A stretch of DNA of 64,000 bases, taken from NCBI GenBank assembly GCA_963969395.1, contig OZ017801.1:2420501-2484500 (forward strand), in the 5' to 3' direction. Of the stretch, positions 33,638 through 49,400 are shown piece after piece. Origin of the DNA: Pseudoscleropodium purum (Eukaryota > Streptophyta > Bryopsida > Hypnales > Brachytheciaceae). The translations under genes were made by a program, and so were the position numbers. The notes beneath the pieces are model-generated. The model worked only from the letters and a program-made list of their open reading frames with translations, had not been told where the DNA came from and ran no database searches. Each line of letters opens with the position of its first letter. Position 1 is the first letter of the stretch.

Positions 33638-35689
33638 TGTAAGAGAGGATCCATAATATGTTCTTGCAAATTTGTTACTTGGCCTTGTGGGCTCATTTGC
33701 CTCTGCTTTCACATGCTGAGTAGATTCCATATTTGAAGAGGAGTTAGTCAAATAAGAAGATCACTGTGTGCAATATATGGAAAGCTAAGCGGACTGAGAC
33801 CTGATGGACCTCGTTCTCAAATGGGGAGCCTGGTGGTGCCAAAAATAGTTCATGCCAAGCCAAAGGATGTACACAGTTTGATAAAAATATCTAATGAAAT
33901 TTTATTAAAATCTCAATTTTTTACAACAAATACATTAAAAGATTTTAAATTTTTTATATTATTCTAATTTAAGTTATAAAAGAAACTTAACTTTTTATTT
34001 TAAAAAAAAGAAAAAAAAGAATTTAACATATACACAATTGTACAGTACTTCTTTCACTACCAAAGACTCCAAAGTTGAGGAACTTAGCATGATCTGAATG
34101 TCGCTTCGATCTTGTTTGATTTGATGGTGAAGAAAGCATTTCTTGGGAAACTAGATACCACAATAGAAATTGGAAGAAGAAGGGGGAATGTTTTTGGCAA
34201 AGTACCCAGCTCCTCTTCTGGAGTAGCACCCTGTCAATTGTTGTAGATAAATAAAGCCTCTTTCAGATTGTGCTACAATGAACCAAATAGACATGTTTGT
34301 AACTCGCTTTTCAGTTTCAAAGTGCTTGATCATAGTGTCCGAGCTGAAGCATAGGTGCACTATCTCTATACAAACAACACGAGGTTGCATTGATAGAAAT
34401 AATATCAACACTGTGAGGTCTCTTAGCTTTTGTTTTATTACACTCAAATCCTGTTTTTTCAGAGAAACCAAATTGAGGGTTATCAAGGCAGCAGTTCGTA
34501 TTGTTGCATTCAGCTCTGATGGCCAATGTTTAAATGATAAAACCCGATTAAGGTGCTTCTGGACTGCTACTTTCTGCTAATTCTGATGGCTTCTCCTGCT
34601 GGTTAATTAGGATTGTATGAACTCATTACTACTTACCAATGCTCTTCAAAAATGAGGTCAGTTTCTCTGCTGCATTGGGGGCAGGTTGTTAGTTTACGGA
34701 CAAAAATTCTTGGAGACGTAGTCTGGCAACATAAATTGGGTGCAGTCTTTGGAGTTTCATCCTGATGGCAAGTCAGCTTTTCCTTGCCACTCTGTACTGA
34801 ATGGACTTCTTGTGTGGTTGGAGGAGCTAAAATTGCACATATTCTATCAAACAGAAGAATATGAACTTTAGGGCTCATGTTTAAACTACTGATGAAGCTT
34901 CTTGAAGTTGGACTGCAGGATGATTGTCTCTGGTAGTGATGACAGGACTGTTGGACTGAGGGATTCGGAGTGTTTGCATCAATTCTGTGATGGCATGGGG
35001 TAGGTCAAATTCTTCTACAAGTTTGTCCGCTATGCGTTTCTTTTATATACAAGAGAGCTCTTTTAAAAACCAAGCGGTTCACTACACGAGTTGCTCCACC
35101 ATTTGATGGGCATTTGAACAGGATTTTCAATAGAATTAGAACTATTTGAAGAACTATTAGCCACTATGAAGAGAATTGTTCTCCTTGGTTCCTTATAGTT
35201 GTTTGTATGGAGGCCCTCCCTCTGTGTATCCCGGGGAGGCCTCTGAATGATCACTGTCTCCAGAGGGATTCCTCCTTATGAATGATGGCTAAGATTCTGT
35301 TGTTGCTTTTTGTCTACAAGTTCTGAGAATAATGTTCTATTCATGAAGACCCTTCTGTTGACATTGGAGGTCTTCGGTGTCCATCCTTTGTGAGTAAAGC
35401 ACGTGGCTTGCAGGATGATTAACTCTGTTCATTTTCAACCCCAATGGCTCCCTTCCTGGGATGGGAGGTTTTGACAATTATGTTCAGGTGTTTTAATAAT
35501 TATCCCTCCTCTCTCTCTTTCTTCAACCTTCATCATCTAGATTATTGAGCACATTTTACTTGAATCCAGTCTGCATTGCATCTTCCCAGACAATAATGAT
35601 CTCCTGGATCTTCATTCCAATCCCTGTGCTGCTTGGTTGCATCGCAAGTAGGTTGGCTGCTCTGTTGATCTTGTCACAACTTGATGTTC

Positions 35690-38600
35690 CGTGGACGTCC
35701 TCAATTCATCATTTTTTTTCCTATATTCACAAGGTGCATTTAGGATTTTCCATTTTGGGAAACAAGTAACATGGCCTAATCCCCATGGTGCACATGAAAA
35801 ACAGATGGAATTATTCTCCCCCCTTATGACGATCCTGGAAACATCAGCCAAAGATTTCTCTCGTGATTTTTCACTCAAGAGAGTGTCATTGATTCCAACA
35901 CTCTTTAGGCACTTACTTTTGCTAACATGGGAAAATGTGCATACGAACCGCAATTATCTCAAACATACTATACACCAAGGAAAAAAAAATCCAAAGATAT
36001 GTTCTTAGACGAGATTGTATCACCCGCCACTTTTCTCCCTTTCCTGGGAAAAAATCACGTCATATAATTATCAGTGAGGACAAGTTCACAAACTAGCCTG
36101 CATCACCGTTGATTGATTTGAAAGCCTTGCAATGTAACCAAAGGCCCAATTCAATCATGCAGTATATAGCCCAATCCATGTAATTTGTAGCCCAATCAAT
36201 GTATCTCCCTCTACATTAAGATGAGTTAAGGGTCGAAGGCAAGCACCACATGATAAATAATTGGTGCTCTTTAGCCTTGTAGTATACCAATGGTTTTAGA
36301 TTCTTTGGTCATTGTCCCCTCGATGCTTTTGACTTGTGCTACGGAGTTGCAATTATGGCAAGAATTCTCTCTACCTCTTTTGTCTAGCTCATTGTACCCA
36401 TACTCCCAACCAACAATGTAATATATTTTTTAATATGTTGAGAGAACGAATAAGCATTATGTCATGGAGAAGGTCTAGAGAGATATCAAACATGTTCAAA
36501 TGATGCAACCTCCGTATAATAGAGTACATTGAAATGCCTCCTTTTCAATCTACTTCAAATTTTCTAGCATTGGATGTGCTTTCCATCACTCAAATGTTGT
36601 TGCCAATATACTCTCACGGCTTCGTGGAGTAGCTAACTTCTTACTAGGTGGTGTGATACACCAAACTTGTTCAAGAACCATATGTTGCCAATTCCTACGC
36701 AACTCAAGAGACACCTTCTAGTGCATACAGTCTCTATAAATGACCTCCACCACTAAGATTGCCAACTTTGTGTTGAGCTTTCAAATCACTTATAAACATC
36801 ATCAACATAGCCCATAAGGTAACGGATCCATCACCACATCCACATTCAAGATGATCACTGATGAGAAGTGGAGGATATTAAACATTAGCCACTATGAATC
36901 CTCTAATGAACACATCTTCTAAATCTTAGATGAATGGTTCTAAAAAGGACACTTGCATCTAATAATCCTAGTGACAAGACTCTTCCAACATTTTGGATTT
37001 CAACCTCTAATATCTAACAAGGACATTGCCTTGTCCTTGCACCCAAAAAGCCCCCCAATGGTTGAGGAATGCAAAATTAGAAGGATCGCCCTTCTCAAAG
37101 CATAAAAATTGAGTTTCTCAATGTAAAGAGTTTGCAAGGAAATGGGCTAGATAAATCCAAAAATTCAAGTACCAATTCCAAGAGATCAATACGTTATCAT
37201 GCTTCAATGCATTGGAGCATATTTAACTTTCAACACTCAAAGCTTTCCAACATCCGAGCTCAGACATGTGGATATCCAAACCATGTTTCATAAGTTATGC
37301 TTATCACTCTCAACATTAGAATGGCGAGCATTTCAGCTTTGATGAGCCTAACAACACCTGAGTTCAATCTTATGCTGTAAAGAGGATTAAGAATGCATGT
37401 CTTAGAATTTCATAGCCATTTAGTTTCACAAAGAGAAAATCATTGGAAAGGCAGGAACAAAATTTCCTTTGATGCCACAAATAGGTTGGCAGTTACTAGA
37501 ATAGAAGTGCATATGTGTATCCTTGGAAATTTGTGCAAAAAAGAGAGGTCTTGTATAGTAAGGTGGAGGTACCAATTACCAACCACACCCAGTAATCAGC
37601 GTGGACGGGGTGTTGATTCTAAGCTTAGGCCGGATCGGCCAGATTTGAAGCTTGAAATTTGTTTTTTTGGCCCTTTTCAAGTTTGCAACTTATGGCATAT
37701 TATCTACAATAATGAGTAAGAAAGTACTATTTGGAATGATCGAAATTAGAAGACTCTAGACATTGCTTATGGGTCAAGAGTTCTTTTACTTCCTCAAATG
37801 CACTGTAATTTCAATTTTCTGAATAAAAATCTGAAATTTTGGCAATCCTCATATTTCCTATCTTCCTACATGGGAAAAATATTCACCAACTCGTACTACA
37901 CAAAATCTGCTCCCAAATTGCTTATTTGATTGGTTATTGGTGCTTCCACCTTAGATGATTCCCTGTGTACCCCAAAAGATGATTTACAGTGTACGAAGAA
38001 GGATGATTTGCACATTGACCAGTTCATCATTTCAGGGTTATCAGACACTGCAACTGCACGTCACAAGCAGCATGCATTGAAGTTGCAGGGATTTCTTTTG
38101 AGTCCGTCAGTTGTTGAGTTTGAAAAGAGTGACTCTCAGATTTCATTTGCAGGCTATTGATTCAAGAGAGTTTTGGGTTGTTTTTTTAACAAGTGAAACG
38201 AAACTTCATTGCAAAGAAGAGAAGTACAGTGAGAGTCAAATGGAGGATGCTAAAGGCATCTTAGGATGTCTGAGGTGTATCCCTAGGAAAATCATTGGAA
38301 CTTTTTATTCACCACCCAAGACAAAATTTGGAAATTAGGACTTCATATTTGGAATCAGAGGCCTGCAATAAGTTGTTGCAGGCAAAGAAACACAAAATTA
38401 GTCAAGTACAAAATAGGGGGCAATTTTTTTTACATTAACCCTTGATTGGGGGTTGGTGAAGGAACTAATTCACTCTAGCTACAAACTTTGTAAGAGGCTT
38501 TTAATGTATTGCAAGTCAAATAGCGCACACATGGCACAATGCAAAGTCCACTTTAAACAACCAAACAAGTAAAATTCTAAAATCTAGATTGATGCATCTC

Positions 38601-41600
38601 ATTTTATAGTTAACCTCTCAAAAGACCAAGGAACGCTTTTGGGCAACATAGAAAATTTGGGTAGCTCACCAAGAAAAGGATTCCCATTTTTTTCTCTTTG
38701 AAAATGTCACACAATATGTGGTCTTTTATATTTATCTTTGGTCGGGGGAATGAGGAAGTCAATTCACTACGGCCATAGACTTAGTAAGATGCCCTTAGCA
38801 TTTGCAAGTTAAATAGCACATATGTAGCACAATGCATAGTTGACCTTCAACAACCAAACAAATTGGACTTCAAAATATAAGGTAAACTGGCCTATGACAA
38901 GTAGATTGATTGGTTTGCCTTGTTGACATATTTGAAAACTTTTAATTTATTTTTCATATATAGGAAAACATGAAAAATAGGGAAAGCAATTGAAATTTAA
39001 TTTTTTTGACAAAGTATGAATTTGTTACAAATTTTTGAAGTGAATTGGCCAAATGACTCAAAACAATCTCTAGACTATCTCGAAAGCCATCAATAACTAT
39101 ATCCATACTGGTCATCAAACCACCTAATGCAATTATAATATTTCCTAACATGGTTGAAATATTTTCTTACATGGATATGACATACAAGAATAGAAAAAGG
39201 TAGTTCATGTAATGAAATACACTAAATTGGTGCAAGTTCCAAAAACAATCTCTAACATCTCCATCACCATCGTGCAAAATATTGATTTCAATCATTAACC
39301 TACCTAATGAAGTCTTGTTTACATTAATAAGAAAAAAACTAACATAGATCGATGGAAAATTGTAATGGATTGTTTGATAGATGTTTGTATTAGGAAGTTC
39401 GCATGTCATGCATTGGTTTACATTAAATTAATGTATCTCATTTATAGTTAAGAAGCATTTTGTGAATCTTGATAATTAAGCTAGGAGGTGCTAATTTTGT
39501 GCATGCTTCAAGAAATGCCCCTACAATTAGACCATCAAGTGTTACTTTAGGAATGAAAATTTTCTAGTGATGAATTAGTGCCAATTTGGGATTATTCATG
39601 TAAGGTTTTATGAGTAGTAGGGAAGTAGGTTTGATTTGGAAGAAGACCAAATTTCACTATAAATAATGTGGAGTTATGAGTGGTGGGACACTTTGTACCA
39701 CTTGAGGCAATTACATGCACCATGCTTCTTCCAATTTAACTTTCATTTTGGGATGCCATTTGCACCATCGATGAACAACTTTTTGATATTTAATGATAGT
39801 TCCCATGACCTTCAATAGCATCCAAATGTTGTGAGCTTTAGAAAATTAATCATAGCTAATTGAATTTAGGTTTAAATTTACAAATCAAATTGTGATGGAT
39901 GTCTCTCCGTCTATTCTTTCCTTGAAAATTTGTTAGAAAATGATTCGATGAGCATAGAAGAGATGCTCAGACAATATGCTCCTGAACAGACAATTTACGC
40001 CCCTCCTCTCTTACCACGTAGTTACCTAATCTGAGTGAGCAAATCCAGTTCAAAAATCAGCATATGGATCAATTTTAACCCTCCACTTTGAACAGATAAT
40101 TATATGATTTCCAAATTCCATAAAGAATAAATACACTTGATTATATTTGAGCATTCGAGCATGGAAATTGAATTGGTATTTCTGTATCAAAATTTAATGA
40201 GAAGTGAACAAAAAATAATGATAATGAAACACAATCCTGAAATTGCTCTCAGTTGTACAGCAACTCTGATATTCGACTCCTTACCCGGGCATCATTGAAG
40301 ACAACTCCCCTCATAACAAATGCTTCATAAAACAACTCTCAAGCAGATAAAGTGAAAGTGACAACCTGAAATTCAGTATCAGGTGATTATATAGAGACGG
40401 ACGTTCCAAAATATTCACAAGAAGTGAATTAACCCACCTTTTTTCTTTTTGCATTTTCATGCCTCCACAAGAGTGAAATACTCCAACAAGGAAACAAATA
40501 TAGGGTGATTGCAAGAAATACTTGCTGATTTTGTTGCATTTTTACAATACTTGTATTTTTTTTCTTTGTCTAAAGTACTTAAAGAAAATAGAAAAACATG
40601 TTTAAAAACATTTAAAAAAAATGTCCAATGTGTATACTTTGAAGGAGATTGTACCCAAGGAAGATAATGGAAAGAGAAATTCTCTGGGTAGGAGAACAAA
40701 AAAATGTGTTATATCTCAATATTGTAGGTGCTTTGACAATTTAATTTGTAAAATATAGGGTTGTTTTTAAATAAAACAAAATTATCCATTTGGAACAATT
40801 TTATAGAAATGATCATTCATTAAACAAACAAGTAGGTTTCTATTTTGTATGTTTTAAAATGCATTTGGAAGGAAGCTTACTTTGTAGACTTCCACCAACA
40901 TAGACTTCATTATTTGAAAAATTCCTTCGACAAATAGATTCAAGTCTACCAATAGACTATCCTTTTCAAATTTTAGCGACAAATTTGTTTTTTGGATTAT
41001 AAATACAAGTGTTACTAAAAAATCCCCAATTAGCAATGTGACATAAAATTGGGGGCTATTCTTAGTCATAAAAAAAATGAACAAATATATTTTTTTTATC
41101 CAAGGCGAATAATAGGCATGAGTAACTTCTCTATGAATTTTGAATCTTTTGGAGCCATTACTCCAAAGTTAAGGACAAACAATTCATTAAGGTAGCATGT
41201 GATTGAAAATAATACAAGTTCTTTTTGCAATTGCCCTACAAGTCACATTCTATCTTCCAACATGTACATTGCTCTTCACATTTTTGGAACTTTGGAAAAG
41301 ATTGAAAAATATGCTTGCATATAGACCTCGGGTCAAACAACTGGTAAGTTCCAAAATGTTGCACACTTCCTAAACTTAAAACTATGCTAGAACTCATATA
41401 TTGTAGTTGACATGAAATTTTGAAGTACACTTTGCCACACATCTTTGCTCCCCTTCACAATGCTAGATTGTTGTAATGTAGAGGTTTAATTCAAATACAT
41501 ATTTGCTGTAAGACGAACTATAGGCAATAACTCAAAGAATAAGATGTCTATTCTCATTTCCACATGTTGGGGACATTTTTGGCAACAACCAAGGCAATCA

Positions 41601-42650
41601 TGTCTATGCTTAACATGTGTTTTTGGATTACAAATAACACTCAATTTGCTTCAAATCATAGCAATCTTCTTTGCAAAATTTCATCAATATATAAGAGCAT
41701 GACTTGTATCATTATTGTGAATGCAAAGTTGCCATTTCTAGGCCCTTGTAACTTAGAATTTTGTCGGTTGGTTCAATGATATACGTGCTTGAAACGCACC
41801 TAAAGTAAGATAAGTGCGTCCATTGGCATTTGGACTATTGAAAGACCTTTACAATCTAAAGATTTGAAATCTATCAAACACAATTGTTCTTTCAAAGTGC
41901 CAAAAAAGGTGTGCACAATCTCAACTAATGGGACTTGTCATGAAGCGTTTGGAGGGGAATAATCTCAGTTGTGAAGTTGTGAACTTAGGGCTTTTGGTGT
42001 TGTGGCAAGTGGTCTTGTATTTTACCTTTGCAATGAAATTCCGTTTCATTTTTTTAATACAAAAGTAAAATAAGGGCTTCTAGAGTGTATAATATTAAAG
42101 TAGGTTAAACTTGAGGCTTAGTAAAAGACACTCCAAGCTTTGCGCTTATTAAAGCACTCTTTAATTTAATGTTGGAAGCAAAATGGTCAATGAGGGATGT
42201 TATCCCTCATTCATTTATTAGAGCATCACCATCCATTCATGGGGAAGCTCCCTAGCCCAAAAATGGCCAATAAAAAGTAGTCCACCCATTTAGGGGCGAG
42301 GGACAAAAAGAGACCGATCACTCCAAAATTCTTTTCCCAAACACTAGGAGAACATCCCTGCCATCCGCCCTACCATGCTTTGAGTCTTGCTTGATCTTGT
42401 CGGGTTTGTTGGTTTGTAGGTCATTTCTTACAATTTTTTAATCAATTTGCATGTTGGTTGGCACTTGATTATGTCAAATCATTAATGCTTGCAATGAACT
42501 TGGTTTGGTGTAGCTTTGAGGGTGGAAATGAGTAGGGGAAAAAGCAACCTAGGAGTTGTAGGATTTGGCCACTCCATTTTCCCCAATCTTGTTTGCAGGG
42601 AATGGGTGGGGATGCTCCTACACTATTGGCAATGACATTTACATAAATTC
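35690..42650. other. About 7 kb insertion splitting the POC1 pseudogene
   Basis: Sequence on both sides matches POC1 intron DNA of unit 0 (about 12915 and 12975), but this block has no counterpart there. It contains no intact gene. Positions 37797-37930 are an inverted copy of 28055-28190, and 38320-38450 resembles 61240-61360, suggesting transposon remnants. Retroelement-tail-like motifs occur at about 38190 and 42025. A stretch at 36400-37200 looks like decayed coding DNA on the minus strand that I cannot assign. Confidence 0.55.
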
Positions 42651-42734
42651 TTTTTGTGATATTGGGTTACATGGATTGAAAGACTGTCACGTAATGTGTT
42701 GTAAGAGGCCTCCAATGGTGAACTCATAATTAGT

Positions 42735-44095
42735 GAATGGAGAGTTTATAGGTTGACTCAACTTTTTGCCCTTTTTTTCACATATCATTTGGTGGTTCTC
42801 CATGGTCATTTGATTGTTGCCTAAGTTCAATCATTTAATTCATTAAAAATACTAATACTAAGGGGGCTGATTCTAGTCATTTTCCTTAAGTTTGCAAAAG
42901 TAATAGGTTAAAAAATTGACAAATAAAATTACAGCTCCGTTCCAATACTAAGTTGAAAGTAATTCATCAATTCAAGGCAATTTGCACACTAACGTACTCA
43001 GATAGGAAGTTCAACCTAAATTAATTAAAAAAAATACCAAATTTTTCTACTGATTTTGGAACAAATGTAAAGATGGTTAGTCAAAAAATCAAAGTATCAA
43101 TCCATTGTGTCAAATCCCAATCTTTCATTAGACCATCTACCATGAATCATTGGACCTGTTCCATGGAAAAATGAATAAATGACTTCATTGACAATTAGTG
43201 AAAATGAAATGTGGAGAGGTCATTTTATAAACAAAATTCATTGTCCGCCATGAATCCTGAAGGATGTGGGACAATTTGAAGATGAAAACTTAACCACTCA
43301 TTGTCAAAAACTCAAGAATTGCGTTCAAATCATAATTTTAAACCTCATTTGAAAATAGTAGAATAAATTTCTTCAAAACCTTTGAACTAAGGGAATTTAG
43401 AAAGTAAAGCTCAATTTCATGTGTGGAAACCCATTTGTGATTTTGAGCCTTCCAAAAAATTTATGGACAAAATTCAAAGAGGATGTTGGAAAATATTAAA
43501 GAAAATGTCTCTTCCAACCCCTCTCTAAACTTTGTCCATAACTATTGATTTGAGGCTTGAAATCTTAAACGGGTATGGGAGATAAAAGTTAGCTAGATTT
43601 TTGACACTAAGCTAGTTTTAAGAAATTAAAAAAAAGTTATTCTACTATGAGTAAATGAAGTCTAAAATTTTACTTTAACACAATTCTTGATTTTGCCTTA
43701 ATATGAATAGTTGAATTCCTATCAATCGTTATTTACCTACCACCACACTTGTAGAATGAGCTTGCCTTTTCATCTCTAGACATCCACAATAATTGGCTAT
43801 TAAAGAAGCTATGTGAGACAATTGCTGAATATTTTTATTTATTTTAATTTCATGTTAAATTTTTAGAAAGGAGAGATGGTTTTGATTGGCTACGTACTCG
43901 AGTAGGAACTCTTGAGAGCTTGTGTAGGGAAGTTAAAATCCAATTATTCTTGATGGAAAAAGGATGAAAAACTATTGTTTCTTTATTATAAGCGATTCAT
44001 TTCCTATACTCCTAGTTTTTTGTTTAGTTACACAACCTACAACACTAAAATTTAAATGGTACTTAACTAATTTTACTCGCTTGATTTTATTCTAG
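42735..44095. other. About 1.4 kb insertion containing an inverted-repeat element
   Basis: POC1-intron homology resumes at 42655-42730 and is broken again here until about 44100. Much of the block (about 43250-43715) is a copy of the inverted-repeat element described at 18744-19232, so mobile DNA accounts for part of the interruption. Confidence 0.6.
43250..43715. mobile_element. Inverted-repeat element, third independent copy
   Basis: It matches 18744-19232 along its length (blocks CCACTCATTGTCAAAAA, AACCCCTCTCTAAACTTTGT). The left arm is better preserved than the right. Because it lies within insertion DNA rather than in the duplicated tail, it is an independent copy, which supports mobility. 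Confidence 0.6.
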
Positions 44096-46035
44096 TTGCC
44101 AAATCTCTTTGTTCATTGCTCATGATGTGTTGAAAATGTCATTGGTGTTAGATATGAGACATCTAAAGCAAAATGCTCTTTGAGAATTATATTGCAAGTA
44201 TAGGGGTTGTAAACTTTATCTACTTCCGTCCACTGCAAATATTGAACAATTTGTGTAAGTGTAGTAGCTTTGACAATTATTTTGGACAAGAAAGTTAAGA
44301 TATGATAAGGATACTTCACAATTTCTTTTCATCAAGGCATTTTCAATCTACAAAATCATGAACATTTATTGAATTGTTGCGTAGGTATGGGACTTTTGAG
44401 AGGGAAAAGTATTTTACAGCATATAAGGCCAAGCAAGTATTTTGCATCTAGAAAGTGTGAATGAACATGTACGTGTTGTTCTCAACCTAAAATGAATGGC
44501 ATTTGAAAAAAAATCTAGTGCCCATTTACAACATGGAGCTAGAAAGTGCTATTAGATTAATGTTAACAAGGAAAAAAAGGGTCTTATTTTGGTTGAGTTG
44601 CTTGCGTTGTTCTTGTTATACATTGATGCTTCAAATACGTTGAATTCAAATCATGTGATGCTATGGTGAACCAATTTTGATGATTTAATATGTCTACTGC
44701 AAGTAATACATTCAAACATCTTTAGTATCTCTATCTCTAATATCATCTCCTTCTTTATTATTCTCTCAAGAAGCCCCAAGGAACAAAAGGAACAAAGCGA
44801 AACCTCACTATCTACTATCACTATCACAATCTGTGGACCCACAAGACTTTTGTGACTCCAACTACTTAATGTCAAGATTACATGGAGTACTATTGTTTGT
44901 TACAAAGTTACATAGCTTTATACAATTCTCTTTGCTTGTTTTCCACTAGGTCAATTCACTACCAAAAAATGAGGCATTATATGTTTTTTGGAGGTCTCGA
45001 GGGCCGTTTGAGGCTTGTTCTTGGTATTGTTCTCCTAGGAGTTTAGGAATAGCCAATATCAAAACATTTTTTTAATGATTTTTCTTTCACAATTTAAAAA
45101 TGCATAAATAAATGGAAATTTAAACTAAAAAGCTCTTGCCATGTCACGCATTTGCTGCAAGGCAATTTGCTAAGTCTAGGAATCTGTCAAAATGCACAAA
45201 ATAACTTGTTTACCATGACTATAATAATCATTTCTTGTCCACATTGACTAGAAAACTGTGGTTTTGCAGTCATTCCTATGTTATAGTTATTGTGAACAAG
45301 TTATTATAGGATACTTGTTTTTGTAGTGATTGTATTCTTTTTTTGCAATGATATTCTGTTTTATTTATGTCAAAATAAAATAAAATAACACAAAATAAAT
45401 CATATAATCATGTGTATTAATTTTTTGTGCCAAGAGGAGATGCATTGAAAAAGTGTAATTCTATCAAGAAAATGATTGATTAATTTTTGATTCATTCTTT
45501 AGTGGAATTAAGATAGGTACCCCTAATGTCCCACTAATTGCTACCACGCTTAATTAATATTATCAAAATGTCCAAATGTTTATATATTCAAAATAGAAGG
45601 TGAGAGGAAGTTCCAGTACACCAAAAAATGCAACATTTGGATACCATATTCAAAAGTTATTAAGAAACGAACTTTGGTTCTAAAACCATTTTTTATACAT
45701 TGGTACATAATTGATTTGGGAGATGTAGACATAGTGAAGATGGCGGAATAACTAATTAAGGTCTGTGATTCATTTGGGGTTGTCCATTGTATGTAGTTTT
45801 AAGAGTCTCCTTCAACATAAATGTGTTTTGAAATAAAGGAGCAAATTTTGTGAAAACCTCCATTTGCTTTCAAGTACCCTAGAAATGTTGGTGTCCTAAA
45901 CTAATGTGGTTAGTCTCGTCTTCTTGGATATCTTCTTTTTGGATATCAAATGCAAATTAGATGCGTATTGTGTGAATATGTAAATTTTTCAAAGTATTTC
46001 TAGACTATTTATGATTTTTATATCCAACAACATTC

Positions 46036-46169
<134 letters not shown>

Positions 46170-46499
46170 GCCAACAACTTTGTTAACATGCATGATTGTG
46201 TTTTATTTTAGAAGGTTTATTGGGTCCAATCTACAAGGAAGGTCTTCATGTAGGGAATTGCATGCTATGTCAATGTGCTTGTCAGACCTCCAAAGACTAG
46301 GCAGACACGAATACAGGATTTTGTGTGGTGATTCACACAACAACATTCAAGTTTAGAAAGTAAAAGAACATTCGGAATACAAGGTGAGCATGTTGCATGT
46401 ACTCTACTTCTAAATGAAATTAAAGACTTGCCTAGTTTTATCCTAAAGAATTGATCCATAGAGGTATAATTTCAAAAAAGCTAGCCCCAATCACAAATT

Positions 46500-49400
46500 A
46501 CCCAATTTATGAAAACACAAGAAAAGACAATATATATTTGCCCTTGGTTGATTGCAATTGCAAGTCTCCCCAACTTTGACACAGTGGTAGTGCAACAAGA
46601 GCTATAGATTATTGAGGCCAATCATTTGGCACTAGGTTCACTAGAGAATTGCTATTCAATACACAATTTTTCTTTTGTTGATGTAAGAGCAATGTAAAAT
46701 GTTCAATGCACCCTAGAATGCAATCAAGTCAAACAAATCACCCAATTTGATCATCCATTCTTCACTCATCAACAAAATTACTTATAAGTTAGTAAACTTC
46801 ATCCAAATATTGATGAATCTCATATTTCTTAGAGACAAATTTGGTGCTTTTGTCTACTTTGTTCCTCATTTTTTGTAGTGTAATGGAAGTCAAATCAAAA
46901 TTCAAATAGGATTTTCGCGATTATTTACCAATGATAAATTCACTACGACAATTCATCTTCACTTCATTCTTAGTTTGATTTTGCCACATGCAATGATGTG
47001 GACAAATAGTAAGATCCTTATAGATTTCAGATGTCAATAGTATAGTGTCATACTTACATTTATAATAAGGTTCAATCTTCAAGTAGTACATTAAAATTTC
47101 CTATAAGAATTTAGGGATTTTTGATTGAATTTTGCAGAATTATCCAAGTGACTATCTGATCCATTCTTTAGGATGGTCAAGGTGCATCTCAGCAATGCCA
47201 AGGCTCTCAATCCTTTTAAGTCCTTGACCACACAAGGAGAGGAAGGGAATATTGCAAGAAGGTTTTGAGCATTGTAAGATTGTGAAGTTCTCTTAGTGCT
47301 GCCTCAAAATGTAACCATAGAGAACCAATGTTCATATGCTTAGCAAATTTCTATCAAGAAATAGGCATGATCCACTATTTAAATTGGAAAATAATCGAAA
47401 AGAAAGTCAATGTATTGTACAATGAATGTACACAAAATTGTAAGAGAAATGTTGAAATTCAAAGTTGCAACTAGTGCAAATGCTACTAACAATCAAAGAA
47501 GCAAGCATTGGATTTACAAAAGTTACTATTTATGTTATGAATATTTGGGGAATAACATGGAAATATGAGGTTTGATAAGCAAATTCAAGCTTTATAGAAG
47601 ATAAGCTATAGTTTTGTAGATATATAATCTTTTCCTTCAATTGCATAAAGAACTATGGATCTTGCATATTCCATCAATTAGAGTATACACAAAGTAGTGT
47701 TTGTAGAGGTCAATCTATTCTAGGTTTATTATGGCCACGATTGCCTCAAAAGAAGACTAAAAAATCAACTTATACACATAGATCTATGATTTGTGGTAGA
47801 AGGTGCAACATTTTCTATATTGGCACTCTTCTATTGGATTATTTGTATGCCATAGCGACCATTATTTTAGCCCCTCCCCTGAAAACTAATGCCAAATGCT
47901 AAGAGCCTATCACATAGCTATATACCAGACATAGAGGCCAGTACCTCTATATCATTTTCTACGTCTTTCCAAGTATTCTACAATGACAACTTGACATGGC
48001 CTCATATAAGTGTTCTTATTTTCTAAAGGAAAATTGAACTTTCTAAATTTGACTTCATTAGATGAATCTCCACTAAAAGAATCATTACCCTCTATTACCA
48101 AATTCATGTCAATAATCCCTTGGATTGTGGACAGAACATTTATTTTTGGCGAAATTTCACCAAATTGTCAAAAATCTAACCTCTCTCGCTTCATCCTTCC
48201 TAAAACTAGCTTCTAGAGTAAAGGTAGGAGGAGGGATACTTGTCCAAAAAAAGCCCTTATTGTTAGTTCTTTGAGATTCAATAACCTTGGAAACTATTTT
48301 TTAGTCCCCTAGGACTTAAAGGGTTATTTGTTTAACCCTAAGACGTATAATAGATTCCTTTGCATTATTTAATGGAGCCCAAAACAGTAGAAAAAAACAC
48401 TTTTTCATCCAAATTTTTCTACACGAATCACATGAATTCTTTTTTAATGAATGGTGATGGATTTTTCCTTCATATGATAGGTTTTTACTTTCCTACAAAG
48501 AAAATGGATAATCTATGGACCACCTCGTAGTATATTTTGGCAACTTTTTTTTTTTTTTTTTTTCATTTGAATCTCAGCCATAAAAGGTCCTTTTGAGTTC
48601 AATACCAACTAATGAAGTAAATATAAGCATATCAAGTCTATCTTATATTCCAATTTAGATTTTATGAAAACAACAAAACTTGCTTCTATGGGAATAATTA
48701 TAACCCCATACTCTTTTTTCAAAGTCAAAACACACTTGAAAAGGCTTGGGCATTCAAAGATTAAAAGGTATGGGATAATTTGAAGATGAGAGCTTGACCA
48801 CTCATTGTCAAAACCTAGGAATTGTGATCAAAAGAGAACTTTAGACCTCATTTTGGAATAGTAGAATTTTTTTAAACTTGAAAATAAAAAATGTGAAAAA
48901 TAGAGCTGAATTTCTCTTTCCACAAACCCGCTTGTGATTTTGAGACTTTGAGAGAAGTTATATACAAAATTTAGAAAACATGTTTGAAAATGTCAAAGAA
49001 ATGTTCCTTCCAACCCCTCTCCAAAATTTGTTCATAGCTTTTGATTCGACTATCTAGATCTCAAATGGATTTTTGGAGATGAAATTTAGCTTGATATTCT
49101 ACATTTTTTTGGTTCAAAGTTTTATGGAAAAATTACTCTACTAATCCAAAATGAGGTTTGAAATTGTACTTTGAGCACAATTCCTACATTTTGACAATGA
49201 GCGATCAAGCTCTCATCTTTAAATTATCCCATACTCTTTGAAGGTTAATGATAGACAATATTTTTCATTGTAAAAACAACTATCCCTCTCTTCATTCTCA
49301 CTAGATGTCAATAAAGTAAGTCTCTTACATTCCCATAATGAAAAACTCTTGATGGTAGATGGTGATTGGACTTTACTTTGGACAATTTCTTCTTAATCAA

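Noticed and set aside
36400..37200. Possible decayed retrotransposon polyprotein on the minus strand
   Set aside because: Stops are frequent and no reverse transcriptase, integrase or protease motif could be read, so it is not called.
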